Shown: piece by piece, positions 16,906 to 25,690 of the stretch | Numbering within the stretch: position 1 is the first letter of the stretch | Layout of the letters: each line of letters starts with the position of its first letter | Source: Vibrio spartinae | GTDB taxonomy: Bacteria > Pseudomonadota > Gammaproteobacteria > Enterobacterales > Vibrionaceae | Reading direction: 5' to 3' | NCBI RefSeq assembly: GCF_024347135.1 | Contig: NZ_AP024907.1 | Location: forward strand, 2,657,001-2,721,000 | DNA length: 64,000 bases | Translations under genes and position numbers: made by a program | Notes under the pieces: model-generated | The model's input: the letters and a program-made list of their open reading frames with translations, nothing else | What the model was told of the DNA's origin: nothing | Databases searched by the model: none

Positions 16906-17342
16906 TCAATCCTCTTCCGGCTCTTTCCGGCTCAATACTTCACACTCGCTCAGCCAGTCGCATAGCTCAGCAATGGTTAACTCTCTGAGTTCTCCGAGAG
17001 GGATTCCCCCACAGAAACGGGAAATAGCAAGGCAGATTTGACGGCAAACTGAGGGATCGGCAGCAAAAAACAGTCATACGCCTTTTGCAATTGCACATAA
17101 TCATAAAATGCCAACCGACCGATAAACTCTCGGGTTGTATTGGTCAGAGCAGCAAAGAGATGAGCTTCGTGCTCACTTTCATCGGTCACCAACTCCCCAC
17201 CGATTGCTGTACGTCCCATTTTCTGCGCGTGAATCACATCATTCGTCGTCGGGGGGCGCATCTCAACCGTGGTTATGGGTGAACTATCCAGTTCGGTGGC
17301 AACCTGTAATGAAATCTTCAGGGGTTTATACATGGTGGTCAC
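16906..17342 (-). CDS. tail assembly chaperone E+E' made by -1 frameshift
   Basis: Predicted extension product of gene E: reading shifts back one base at the T-TTT-TTG heptamer (17070-17064) and continues as ..AADPSVCRQICLAISRF.. to ELRELTIAELCDWLSECEV and a stop at 16906, just before the tape-measure start. Joined length is about 145 residues. The E' part matches the style of the P2 GpE family. Programmed frameshifting at this place is known in P2 and most contractile or long-tailed phages. Confidence 0.85.
16977..17342 (-). CDS. tail assembly chaperone E (gpE-like)
   Basis: 121 residues in the zero frame: MYKPLKISLQVATEL, then VEMRPPTTNDVIHAQKMG, a typical tail assembly chaperone of Mu gp41/P2 E type. 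Zero-frame translation ends at 16977; a fraction of ribosomes should shift at 17064-17070 to make E+E'. Lies between tube (17348) and tape measure. Confidence 0.9.
   Translation of the reverse strand: MTTMYKPLKISLQVATELDSSPITTVEMRPPTTNDVIHAQKMGRTAIGGELVTDESEHEAHLFAALTNTTREFIGRLAFYDYVQLQKAYDCFLLPIPQFAVKSALLFPVSVGESLSENSES
17064..17070 (-). promoter_or_regulatory. programmed -1 ribosomal frameshift site
   Basis: On the minus strand the heptamer is TTTTTTG, in the zero frame TGT TTT TTG, so it fits X XXY YYZ exactly (T TTT TTG), the same slippery sequence type used for E/E' in P2. Confidence 0.85.
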
Positions 17343-17347
17343 TCCTA

Positions 17348-17863
17348 TTATGCGATCCCTAACGCTTTGTTAATCTCCGCCCGAAGGTCGGTCCCTCCGA
17401 CACGTTCAATCCCGGAGATCAGGTCGATCTTCAGAATTTCCTCGCCATTGTTTTCAATGGTGTATTCTGTCCAGGTAATCTTGCAGGTCGTTTCCGCCAG
17501 CTTTTTCCGCTCAATCTCGCCCAGTTCAAGCCCGATGACCCGCCCCAGAACTTTGACGACAAACTTATCGACACTGGATGTCCCCTTCATTGCTGAACGA
17601 AAGACAAACTGCTTTTCCTGTCCGTTAGCCAGACCAAACATTTTGATGGTCTCGATATTCGGTTCAGCCAGCGTCACTTCCAGATCTTCGGCCTGAACCG
17701 CTGCCATATCGATTTTGATGGTTCCGGCCATCCCGCCGGCAATGTATTCCTCAACCTCCCGGGTTAACGGAGGCAATTTGATTTTCGGCGTCAGGCCAAT
17801 CATGCCGACACCATCCTGATACCAGGCAAAGTCGGCCAATACTTTAGGAGGTCTGCGAATCAT
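17348..17863 (-). CDS. major tail tube protein (gpFII-like)
   Basis: 171 residues; typical tube-protein pattern MIRRPPKVLADFAWYQDGVG.. and LPPLTREVEEYIAGGMAGTI. It polymerises into the inner tube of the contractile tail. Follows the sheath gene by about 10 bp, the FI-FII order of P2. Confidence 0.95.
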   Translation of the reverse strand: MIRRPPKVLADFAWYQDGVGMIGLTPKIKLPPLTREVEEYIAGGMAGTIKIDMAAVQAEDLEVTLAEPNIETIKMFGLANGQEKQFVFRSAMKGTSSVDKFVVKVLGRVIGLELGEIERKKLAETTCKITWTEYTIENNGEEILKIDLISGIERVGGTDLRAEINKALGIA

Positions 17864-17872
17864 AACGGTCCC

Positions 17873-19033
17873 TTACTCAAAAATGACATCTGCGTAATCG
17901 TTGACAAAATGACTGGTGACATGGATCGCTTGGGCGATTCCGGGCGGGGTAAAGTCGTAATCCAGATAGAAATTCCCGGCAATAATCGAATCAGACGGGT
18001 TAAGATCCTCATCGGCCCAAACGCTTGCACCGTACAAATGGCCTTTACGGATTTCCCCATTCAGGCCGTTCTGCACCGAATCCACCACATCTTCAACAAA
18101 GGTTGCCAGAATCTTCCGGTCTCTGGCCCATTTCAGGCCGGAGGTGATCATGTCCAGAATCATGTCGTTGACCCGGACATGAGCGTTGAACTGCCACTTT
18201 GGATCATCCGAACAACTCAGGTTTCCCCATGAGCGATAACCCTCATCCAGAATGACGGTCGTGATTTGATTTTCGTTGAGCAGCGAAGCCATGCAGTTGG
18301 TATCACCATCGGCATAGTCGATCGGGAATTCAGTCCCGATGGTTCCATTGATTTTCAGGTTAGAAAGTGAGGCGCTGTAACCGTAATTGGCATCCTGATC
18401 CTTCTGAATCTCCAATCCAAGCATGAATGCAGACATCGGCACCAATCGGCCTTCGGCATTTTTCATTCTTGGCCAGAACAATTCTAAACGCTTGTCACCC
18501 CAAAGCTGACGGTATGCGACGGCTTCTTCATAGGTTGTCCCCGGGCATTCGCCAAACACTTTACAACGCAAACGGGTTGCAATAGGCAGTAGCTTCGTCA
18601 GAACGGATTGATGACTCAGAAATCCGGGAACACCAAGCAAGCGAGGGCGTTTACCAGTCATCGAACGTACATCAAGGATCGCTTCAATCCCTGATTTCAA
18701 TCCGGTTTGAGGATCGACGCCACCGATAATATTGGCGGCAGTCTCGGCATCGGTAGCCCCTTCCTCAACCCGAATCACACAAATAGAGCAGCGCTGTTGA
18801 TCAAAAATCGCTTCCATTGCATCGGGGAGCGTTCCCCGATGATTTCCGGCCATATCAAGTTTCGCGATTTTATAAGGGTTCCCCGCGACTAAGACCGGTT
18901 TGTTGAGCGGGAAAACAGTAGAATCAGCATCCGGAGCCGTACCGACAACCACAGCAAAGGAAGTGTCGGCCATTGTCATCGGCCGGGTACCGCTGTTGTC
19001 CGTAGAACCGAAGATACCGTGTTCAAATGCCAT
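17873..19033 (-). CDS. contractile tail sheath protein (gpFI-like)
   Basis: 386 residues. N-terminal TSFAVVVGTAPDADSTVFPL and NTPVLVAG-like segment, a middle part with RSMTGKRPRLLGVPGFLSHQ, and a C-terminal domain ending SHFVNDYADVIFE are typical for P2 FI sheath proteins, which are about 390 residues. Its presence shows a contractile tail (myovirus morphology). Confidence 0.95.
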   Translation of the reverse strand: MAFEHGIFGSTDNSGTRPMTMADTSFAVVVGTAPDADSTVFPLNKPVLVAGNPYKIAKLDMAGNHRGTLPDAMEAIFDQQRCSICVIRVEEGATDAETAANIIGGVDPQTGLKSGIEAILDVRSMTGKRPRLLGVPGFLSHQSVLTKLLPIATRLRCKVFGECPGTTYEEAVAYRQLWGDKRLELFWPRMKNAEGRLVPMSAFMLGLEIQKDQDANYGYSASLSNLKINGTIGTEFPIDYADGDTNCMASLLNENQITTVILDEGYRSWGNLSCSDDPKWQFNAHVRVNDMILDMITSGLKWARDRKILATFVEDVVDSVQNGLNGEIRKGHLYGASVWADEDLNPSDSIIAGNFYLDYDFTPPGIAQAIHVTSHFVNDYADVIFE

Positions 19034-19085
19034 GGTGGTTCCTCTCTTGTCAGAAACTCACCTTCAGCGGCTTTGAGTCGTTCAG

Positions 19086-19400
19086 TTATAAAGTTGGTTT
19101 GTCCGGCCAGATAACACTGCCCGGATCATCATAGGTTTGTGGAATATCGCGTAAAGTCTGTCGATAGGTTGTAAACGCTGTTTTTTGAGCTTCAGTCAAA
19201 GGAGTGTCTGACATTTGTGTCCAGTCCGTCTCCGCAATTAATTTATCCCGCATACCCCGTACCTCTTCCCACTTCATTTTTAAAAGTGAAGCCGAATAGA
19301 TCTCTTCCCCAAATCCTGCAAGTGAAAAAGCTTCTCTGCTTAATGGAAGGTTAAAAGCTTCACGGCCATCCGCTTCAACTTTATAGACAATAGGATACAT
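19086..19400 (-). CDS. tail fibre assembly/chaperone-like protein
   Basis: 104 residues. The C-terminal half (LKMKWEEVRGMRDKLIAETDWTQMSDTPLT and TYRQTLRDIPQTY) has the W..R..RD.L...TDW pattern of phage tail assembly chaperones (Phage_tail_APC type) that accompany fibre genes. Directly downstream of the fibre gene, which fits a fibre-folding role. Confidence 0.8.
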   Translation of the reverse strand: MYPIVYKVEADGREAFNLPLSREAFSLAGFGEEIYSASLLKMKWEEVRGMRDKLIAETDWTQMSDTPLTEAQKTAFTTYRQTLRDIPQTYDDPGSVIWPDKPTL

Positions 19401-19408
19401 AAATCACC

Positions 19409-20104
19409 TTATGAAATATTAAGTTCAATCATACTTGTTTGTATTGGGATATATTGAACGAGATCAGCATCGTGGCAATAACCAGCGACGACAAAAGGAG
19501 CAAAGCAATAGACTTCAGACCCTCTGGCGGCATCATAGACAAGATCTATATGCCAGGAACCAACGTCACGATCTACATGTTCAAGTCTGGGGCCACTTTC
19601 ACCCGGCCCGTATCCTGACATAGCCCCCGAAACAACATAGACGTGACCAAATCCACCGGAGAACCGTCCGGCGACAGGATTACCCGGCAACCAGAATGAC
19701 GGGTCTTCATCCGATTTAAAAATAAGGTGAATCGCATTAGGAGCCATTCCGATATTCTTTTTTAGTTTATTTGGAACCGTTGCTTTAACAATTTCCGGAG
19801 TATCAGCCCATGCAACAACCTCGGCAGTTACCGTTTTACCGTATGTACTAATCGGGAAGAGCAAGGCCCCATGTTCATCCGTCTCATGGGCAAAAGAATT
19901 ACGGAATAAATTCACATAAAAACATTCGCTTCTCGCATCGGCCAGATAGTCTGAAACCTGCTGATCAACTTGTTGAATTTGATGCGCTAGTTCCTGATCA
20001 ATTTCTCCCATTTTTCCAGCGACTTCCTGCGCCAAATCCTGAGCTGCTTTGGTGGATTCACTCACAGCACTAGTCAGTTCCTGAACGCTTGATTCTAAGC
20101 TCAT
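19409..20104 (-). CDS. tail fibre protein (distal/receptor-binding candidate)
   Basis: 231 residues: a coiled-coil N-terminus (about 1-60, heptads SVQELTSAVSESTKAAQDLA..) followed by a beta-rich C-terminal domain (about 65-231) with aromatic and glycine content (GFGHVYVVSGAMSGYGPG). Position between the collar-fibre gene and the assembly chaperone makes it the receptor-binding tip. Overlaps the upstream gene by 4 bp. Confidence 0.75.
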   Translation of the reverse strand: MSLESSVQELTSAVSESTKAAQDLAQEVAGKMGEIDQELAHQIQQVDQQVSDYLADARSECFYVNLFRNSFAHETDEHGALLFPISTYGKTVTAEVVAWADTPEIVKATVPNKLKKNIGMAPNAIHLIFKSDEDPSFWLPGNPVAGRFSGGFGHVYVVSGAMSGYGPGESGPRLEHVDRDVGSWHIDLVYDAARGSEVYCFAPFVVAGYCHDADLVQYIPIQTSMIELNIS

Positions 20105-20655
20105 GAATTATTCTCCATCAGTCGTAATTTTTCACTTAGCTGCATGTTCCAGTGAGCATTTTTGATCGCCGCCGTTCCTGCGGTTATCGCAGCAATCACG
20201 CTCGAAATATACTGTTCTCCCCACGCTGCCAGACTCAGATTTGCACCCGTTCCGACAACAGTGACTGACTGAGCCGGCAACGCGGCCAATACCAAATCAA
20301 AAGCAAGGAGAAGCGGGACATTTAACGAGTGATAGGCCAGCGGAACCGTATCAGACCAGATAGCCAGCGTGGTTCCGTCTTCAAGGATAAAAGCAATTTC
20401 TTTGACCCAAAATGCGATACCACCGGACAAAAGCGCTGTGAGATGGATCTGAAAATCATCAATACGCTGCCCGTCAGCTATCGCAATTCGCATTTTTTCA
20501 CTGACTAAACCAAGCTCAGTTTTGCTTGGGTTCCGACCATGATCACCCAATGCTATCTGGGTGATTCTCGCGGCCATCCCATCGTTATTCTGATTGAATA
20601 CAGCCGCTAAACCTTTATTGGTAATAACAGGAACCAATGCAACCGTATCACTCAC
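20101..20655 (-). CDS. tail-collar fibre protein (gpH N-terminal type)
   Basis: 184 residues; start VALVPVITNKGLAAVFNQNNDG, then ITQIALGDHGRNPSKTELGL and ISSVIAAITAGTAAIKN are typical of the phage tail-collar (DUF3751) domain that anchors gpH-type fibres to the baseplate. Here it stands alone with the distal part encoded by the next gene, so a fibre split into two polypeptides. Confidence 0.85.
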   Translation of the reverse strand: MSDTVALVPVITNKGLAAVFNQNNDGMAARITQIALGDHGRNPSKTELGLVSEKMRIAIADGQRIDDFQIHLTALLSGGIAFWVKEIAFILEDGTTLAIWSDTVPLAYHSLNVPLLLAFDLVLAALPAQSVTVVGTGANLSLAAWGEQYISSVIAAITAGTAAIKNAHWNMQLSEKLRLMENNS

Positions 20656-21401
20656 GCTGCCGCCTCCATTCTTATTTTCAACAATGCCCAGACCTGTGTA
20701 AGACCGGCAACGTGCAATGATGTCGCTGAAGGCTGAGCATCAACAGTAACCGTCGCACGCTGACGCGCCAGACTGACACAATCTCCCACCATCGTGGTAC
20801 CGATTGACAAATCAGTCTTCAACGGTTCCTGAATAACTGAGGCGTCACAACAGGCCAGTGCCGTCGGGTTGGTCATGACACATCCCATCGTTAATGTATT
20901 CGGTCCCAGCTTCGCTCCGACTTTCATGTCGTAGTGGCTCCGAACATTTTTAGCATTGTCGATCGCTGATCGAATCTGTTGATACATAGCGTCGGATAAG
21001 AAAGATGCCTGACCGGACGCCAAATTCTTATTTGCCCATGCAGTCACCTCAAAACGACCCGGCTTCAATGGTGGAGATGCTTCAAACCATTCGGTTAATT
21101 CGGTACTGACACCCAAAGCAGCCAGTGCAGATTCAACACCACCCCGGGTTCCTTTATACATGTGTATCGTTAACGCCTTGGCGCAAGCGCTTCGCTTAAT
21201 GGATTCATCCCAATCATCATTCCAGTCATCGACACTTAATTCCCAGGCCAGATATGGCAACAAATCCAAACGACATTCCCGGGGATTGAGGAAATCTTGA
21301 ATATCCCGTTCGATCAGTTGTATTTCTTCCCAGAAAATTTGTTCAAGAACGCGTTCAAGCCGACTGGCTGAAGGGGGCAACTGGCTGACAAATGATGACA
21401 T
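20652..21401 (-). CDS. baseplate/tail protein I (gpI-like)
   Basis: 249 residues from the ATG at 21401 (the start codon follows the gpJ stop by one base). LPPSASRLERVLEQ..., then LPYLAWELSVDDWNDDWDE.. and HMYKGTRGGVESALAALG are diagnostic for phage tail protein I. The longer frame upstream overlaps gpJ and is not used. Part of the V-W-J-I baseplate block. Confidence 0.95.
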   Translation of the reverse strand: MSSFVSQLPPSASRLERVLEQIFWEEIQLIERDIQDFLNPRECRLDLLPYLAWELSVDDWNDDWDESIKRSACAKALTIHMYKGTRGGVESALAALGVSTELTEWFEASPPLKPGRFEVTAWANKNLASGQASFLSDAMYQQIRSAIDNAKNVRSHYDMKVGAKLGPNTLTMGCVMTNPTALACCDASVIQEPLKTDLSIGTTMVGDCVSLARQRATVTVDAQPSATSLHVAGLTQVWALLKIRMEAAA

Positions 21402-21402
21402 A

Positions 21403-22263
21403 CTATTCACCTTTCCTGCGAACGACGATCCCGGTGCAGAACGGTGCCTGAGATTTATTACATACAATTTTGCTCTGAGGTTCGATCAGATTGACATCAA
21501 TGACCGGCTGAAAAACAGCATCACCGTCCACATCCTTGATATGTATTGCTCCGGAGAGAGCAGATAAAGACACGGTCCCGCCAAGAATATGAGTCTGACT
21601 GACAAGTTCCGTCAGACGTTTTTCAGCTTCGGCAATCGTCTGTTCTTCTCCGGGACCGGACAACATTTCTAATTCAGCTTCAATTCGATATGGGATGATC
21701 GTGGCAGGGAAAACCGTATATTTATCACTGAGCGGGCGTTTCATGGCCTGACTGACATATTCATAAACCGTACGACACAGTTCATCGGATGCAGCACCGT
21801 TGCCATTCCTGCTTAGGATATATTGATTGACAATGACCTCTTCCGGGCTATCAACACTGGTATCCAATACGTTTTCATCAGCATTCAGCGCATGGAATAG
21901 ATAAGCGCCTTCAGCGCCTGCGGTGGAAAATCCTTCCGGAGCCATCTGTACCCGGCGTCGGAACTGTTCATCAGTTTCCGAATCATATTTTTCAACCGGT
22001 CTCAGAGCCCCCAACTGTTGCAAATTATTCCCCGTTGAAAATGCCACCATGTTACCTAAAGAGATATCCTGGAATTCTTGACGTGCCCGGGTGACTTCTT
22101 CGGCCATTGATGAAAACGCAAAATAAAGCGGGTCTCCGGGTTTCGGCGAATCAACTTGCTGAAGCTCAGCGTACCGATTCAACATCCGGGTTCTGACTGA
22201 TACCGCATCCAACTGCTGAACGATTTCCGGAGCCGGCAACTGAGATAAATCAATCTGACTCAC
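21403..22263 (-). CDS. baseplate assembly protein J (gpJ-like, wedge)
   Basis: 286 residues. IVQQLDAVSVRTRMLNRYAEL at the N-terminus, ALRPVEKYDSETDEQFRRRV in the middle and IPYRIEAELEMLSGP.. are typical of gpJ/T4 gp6-like wedge proteins. Overlaps gpW by 4 bp. Confidence 0.95.
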   Translation of the reverse strand: MSQIDLSQLPAPEIVQQLDAVSVRTRMLNRYAELQQVDSPKPGDPLYFAFSSMAEEVTRARQEFQDISLGNMVAFSTGNNLQQLGALRPVEKYDSETDEQFRRRVQMAPEGFSTAGAEGAYLFHALNADENVLDTSVDSPEEVIVNQYILSRNGNGAASDELCRTVYEYVSQAMKRPLSDKYTVFPATIIPYRIEAELEMLSGPGEEQTIAEAEKRLTELVSQTHILGGTVSLSALSGAIHIKDVDGDAVFQPVIDVNLIEPQSKIVCNKSQAPFCTGIVVRRKGE

Positions 22264-22607
22264 AGACTCAGCCCCGAGATTTCTTCAATATGACCATCAA
22301 ACAGTAATTTGACTTCAATCGATAATGTCACGGCATTATCTCCCCTTATCAGCCAGGTTTTGACCAGTTGTATCTCGTCAGTAAAACCGTTAGGAGGGTG
22401 AGCAATCATATCGGCAACATCGGCGTAGATATCAATTTCCTGTGCCCGGGTTATTTTTTTATCGATGCGATAGGGAAGATTGGAGCCATAATCACGACCC
22501 AGCGGCAACGAAACACGGCGGGTCTGCATACAGCGCTTTAAACGTTGTCTCAGCTCCGTAATCCCCGTGATGATCTGACCTGTATGTTCGTCAATACCCG
22601 TTGCCAT
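22260..22607 (-). CDS. baseplate assembly protein W (gpW-like)
   Basis: 115 residues. RQRLKRCMQTRRVSLPLGRDYGS followed by the YRIDKKIT segment matches gpW/T4 gp25-like baseplate wedge lysozyme-fold proteins. Located between V and J as in P2. Confidence 0.95.
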   Translation of the reverse strand: MATGIDEHTGQIITGITELRQRLKRCMQTRRVSLPLGRDYGSNLPYRIDKKITRAQEIDIYADVADMIAHPPNGFTDEIQLVKTWLIRGDNAVTLSIEVKLLFDGHIEEISGLSL

Positions 22608-22621
22608 AACCTGTTACCTCA

Positions 22622-23236
22622 TTACTGCTTCTGATTCGGAACACTGGTTTTTGGATCGCCATGGAAATGATCATGGCGATTGAATATCTCCCGGTCATCG
22701 GCCATCGAACGGACACTGTCGGAAATATTATTGGCCGCCGAAATACTAGCGCCTGAAGAGATATTCCCCGTTGTCGTTTGCTTGCCCTGATGTTCTATGT
22801 CACCAATCAGAATGATTTTGGGGGAAGCCATGCGAATTTCCGTCTCTGCGTCAAGACTAACCTTCCCTTTGACCTGACCTGAAAGCTCATGATGCTTCAT
22901 GTCGTACTGAAGCCAAGTTCCATCCGGAAACTCTCGATAAAATACATCCAGTTCATCCTTCGGCTGATCAAACGACTTCTGGTTGAGACTGGCGATAATC
23001 ACACCGTTTTGAGTATTAAACTGTTTTAGAACCAACACCTGTTCGCCTTTTTGTAACGGTTCCCAGTCCCTCACTTTTCCGGCATGACCGACGTTGGCCG
23101 GGATCCAGTGGGTGTATAAGTCCGGCGTAAAGCGGACTCTGTAACGTAGTGGTTTCACCTGTACATCAATGATGATGCCAATCTGAATCATGTCCGATAT
23201 CAAACGAACTAACTGCATCTGAGTAAATTCATTCAT
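22622..23236 (-). CDS. baseplate spike/assembly protein V (gpV-like)
   Basis: 204 residues. N-terminal OB-fold (VQVKPLRYRVRF, WEPLQKGEQVLVL) and a C-terminal beta-helix-like region (VKGKVSLDAETEIRMASPKIIL) end with FNRHDHFHGDP, resembling the His-rich metal-binding tip of P2 gpV. It is the membrane-piercing spike. Confidence 0.95.
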   Translation of the reverse strand: MNEFTQMQLVRLISDMIQIGIIIDVQVKPLRYRVRFTPDLYTHWIPANVGHAGKVRDWEPLQKGEQVLVLKQFNTQNGVIIASLNQKSFDQPKDELDVFYREFPDGTWLQYDMKHHELSGQVKGKVSLDAETEIRMASPKIILIGDIEHQGKQTTTGNISSGASISAANNISDSVRSMADDREIFNRHDHFHGDPKTSVPNQKQ

Positions 23237-23759
23237 CTTTCAGATCCGACACAGGGAAATAGTCATCCTGATTGGGTAAACCAATATCCGGACGCTGACT
23301 GACATGAATGGTGTCAGGAAATTCAGCGGGACCGCCAGAGAGCCAGTCAATCTCCGCCCCCAAATCAAACGGCCCGGCCACACATTCACAAATAAACCAG
23401 CCGTCAGGCACTTCTTGCTGTTGAGACGTCATCACTCTCTGAATCGAAATATTACCCACAAGAGAAGAAGTACAGAAATCACGCCACTGCTTCAGGAATG
23501 TCAGTTCCCTCTGCTCTACATCCAGCCCTTGAGCATGGTGGCCACAATACACACGACCAATCACTAACAGATTGACATGAGTCGCGTAGGCGTTTCCGAT
23601 CAGAGACTCGCCGGTATAAACCAATGTCAAAACACCCGGTTCCAGTTCACTGTTCTTATACGCACTTCTATCCTGCCAGTTGCGGGTCACGCTCCGCTCC
23701 GGATACTGCTGCTGAAACATCTGGATGATATTGTTCAGAATGACATTCAAATCCTGCAT
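23229..23759 (-). CDS. phage tail protein of unknown role (tail terminator/completion candidate)
   Basis: 176 residues, one domain (LNVILNNIIQMFQQQYPERSV... GRVYCGHHAQGLDVEQREL). Occupies the place of the P2 R/S tail completion genes just upstream of V, so probably a tail terminator or completion protein. Family not recognised with certainty. Confidence 0.6.
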   Translation of the reverse strand: MQDLNVILNNIIQMFQQQYPERSVTRNWQDRSAYKNSELEPGVLTLVYTGESLIGNAYATHVNLLVIGRVYCGHHAQGLDVEQRELTFLKQWRDFCTSSLVGNISIQRVMTSQQQEVPDGWFICECVAGPFDLGAEIDWLSGGPAEFPDTIHVSQRPDIGLPNQDDYFPVSDLKDE

Positions 23760-24259
23760 TATATTCCCCGGAGCCCTGCTGTATTTAATCCATGAATGAC
23801 CGATGAGTGAAGAACCTTCGCGACCTTGTCTTCCGTTTCATCTGCGGCGCGATCGTAGAAATCATTTCCGACAGTTCCCTTACGGGCAATCGAGCGCGCC
23901 ATGATAAAGGCCAGATCTCGCTGACTATGTTTCGGGTTATGGGGCTGAATCCGTTTCACCCGGATCCAATCCAGAATCGACCGGACCGGAGGTACACCTT
24001 GCGGTTGTGTATCGGTAACCACCATGCCGTTATAGTTCAGATGACTGGTAACCATCTGTTGCAGTTCTCCAACGGCATGCGCACGAATGGCGTGAGTCAG
24101 AGTAGTTTCCGATTTCGGGGCTTCTTCCTTAGCTGATCGGGAAACATACGCCCCGGCAGAGCGAAGCCCCTTTTGCAGATAAGTACCCAAGACTTCAGGA
24201 GCCTTCCGCAAGACGGCATCCAAGACCGAAGTATTGAGTTCAATGGTTAACTCACGCAT
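23759..24259 (-). CDS. phage tail completion protein (gpS / HK97 gp10-like)
   Basis: 166 residues. Helical N-terminus LDAVLRKAPEVLGTYLQKGL.. and AYVSRSAKEEAPKSETTLTH are typical of HK97-gp10/virion-morphogenesis proteins that finish the tail-head joint. Overlaps the neighbours on both sides by 1-8 bp. Confidence 0.65.
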   Translation of the reverse strand: MRELTIELNTSVLDAVLRKAPEVLGTYLQKGLRSAGAYVSRSAKEEAPKSETTLTHAIRAHAVGELQQMVTSHLNYNGMVVTDTQPQGVPPVRSILDWIRVKRIQPHNPKHSQRDLAFIMARSIARKGTVGNDFYDRAADETEDKVAKVLHSSVIHGLNTAGLRGI

Positions 24260-24857
24260 CTTTCACCTGCCGTTCAAACTGTGACATCAGTTGTTCATGG
24301 ACGGCGGCCGGTGTACCGTTCTTCGCTTCTCCGCCGATACTGTTGCGTACCGAAACGGTTTTATTCAACTGATGCACCGCAATATATTTAACCGCTTCAG
24401 CAATACAACGTAGCAACAATAGCGCTTCATCTTCCGAAGGAACCGAAATGGCTTCATTTTCAATTACCCGGTTCGCGTAATATGTGTAGGAAACCTCCCG
24501 GCCACAACGCATCAGAACCGAATCATCGGGAAACCGAGAAATCTGAATCAACCGATTTCCGTCATCTCCTTCAACCAAAGATAGTTTCGGTAAATGACGA
24601 GGATACCCGGCAGACCAGCAAGGTTGACTTCGCTGTTGTTTGCCGTATAGAACGGTACGAATACGCATGATATGAGCGGGGGCCGGATACAGAAACTGAT
24701 TGGTCATCAGAGAAAATGTCGCCACTTTCACCGCAGGACGGTAACGGCTGAAGTCAGACAGAGCTATCTGAATGATCTGCTGTTCCATATTCCGTACCAG
24801 CTCAGCACTATCCATCAGGGCTGACTTGAGTTGTTCGATCAGAGTGGTTAACTGCAT
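24252..24857 (-). CDS. head-tail connector/completion candidate
   Basis: 201 residues from the internal ATG at 24857 (the longer frame overlaps the upstream gene). Helical N-terminus and an EDEALLLLRCIAEAVKYIA helix, as in connector adaptor proteins (P2 gpL, HK97 gp6), but similarity is not strong enough for a firm name. Position between lysis genes and tail genes fits a head-completion role. Confidence 0.5.
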   Translation of the reverse strand: MQLTTLIEQLKSALMDSAELVRNMEQQIIQIALSDFSRYRPAVKVATFSLMTNQFLYPAPAHIMRIRTVLYGKQQRSQPCWSAGYPRHLPKLSLVEGDDGNRLIQISRFPDDSVLMRCGREVSYTYYANRVIENEAISVPSEDEALLLLRCIAEAVKYIAVHQLNKTVSVRNSIGGEAKNGTPAAVHEQLMSQFERQVKDA

Positions 24858-24858
24858 A

Positions 24859-25170
24859 TCAGCTTCCCCGAATCGCGTAACCGGCCAACGCAAAAATAAG
24901 CCCTAAAATCGCCCAGATCAGATCCCGGTTATACTGAGTCTTCACATTGGTCCCTCCCTGATTCTGTTCAATCGGAAGCACTCTTTTTTCCAAGGACTCA
25001 ATCTCTTTATCATGACGAGATACCAGAGATTCAAGATTATGATGTTTGGCCTGTAACTGAACCATCTGCCGCATCAGTTCTGTCTGTTGCTGCATACATT
25101 CCCGCATTTCATTGCGAAATGCGGCAAATTCTCCCCGGGAGATACCACGATCAGAAGTGTTACTTTCCAT
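24859..25170 (-). CDS. coiled-coil protein with C-terminal membrane anchor, lysis cluster
   Basis: 103 residues: long helix/coiled coil (about 12-75, MRECMQQQTELMRQMVQLQ..) and one hydrophobic segment near the end (LIWAILGLIFALAGYAI). Overlaps the holin gene by 11 bp. Could be a holin partner, antiholin or spanin-like component. The topology (C-terminal TM) is opposite to a normal i-spanin. Confidence 0.6.
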   Translation of the reverse strand: MESNTSDRGISRGEFAAFRNEMRECMQQQTELMRQMVQLQAKHHNLESLVSRHDKEIESLEKRVLPIEQNQGGTNVKTQYNRDLIWAILGLIFALAGYAIRGS

Positions 25171-25690
25171 TAACTCCCCCGGCTAACTGTTTACCTTTAA
25201 TCAAGCTCCCCTGAGAACTACCCAGCCAGTAGGCGATTCCTGTACTGAACGCGCCGAGTACCGTACCGGCAATCATGATCAAAACCTGAGAATAATTTTC
25301 GGGGACATCCCCGAAAAACAACGCCGCAAACATGCCGCCAACCATGACAGCCAGAATCAGCGTTAACGCCCAGGGCATCCAGTGATCTTTATGCTGCTTA
25401 CGCGCATCTTGTGTATCTGCCAGCTTCGACTGTTCATACCCCAATAAAAGAGAGGTTTCCTGAAGTTTGATTTTCCGCAATTCAACCCGTTCGTCACTTT
25501 CCATCTGCTTTATTTTCAGTAATGCCTCAGGATGAGATTTCAGCTCGGCTTCGATCGCTTCAGGGGTGTGCTCAACCCCTAATTTATCGGCTATCAATGC
25601 GCCGACGCTGCTTCCGGCCGGTCCTGCAAGTAATCCGCCGACTAACGGCGCAGCAGAGGCGATCAGTGATTTAACGTTCTCCCACATCAT
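25160..25690 (-). CDS. three-TM holin (gene-transfer-release type)
   Basis: 176 residues. A glycine/alanine-rich hydrophobic N-terminus (about 8-36), a helical soluble middle (KQMESDERVELRKIKLQET..) and two strong TM segments (about 102-126 WMPWALTLILAVMVGGMFAALF and about 131-156 VLIMIAGTVLGAFSTGIAYW) fit the family 'holin of 3TMs'. It would form the inner-membrane lesion at lysis. The matching endolysin is far away at 44351. Confidence 0.85.
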   Translation of the reverse strand: MMWENVKSLIASAAPLVGGLLAGPAGSSVGALIADKLGVEHTPEAIEAELKSHPEALLKIKQMESDERVELRKIKLQETSLLLGYEQSKLADTQDARKQHKDHWMPWALTLILAVMVGGMFAALFFGDVPENYSQVLIMIAGTVLGAFSTGIAYWLGSSQGSLIKGKQLAGGVNGK

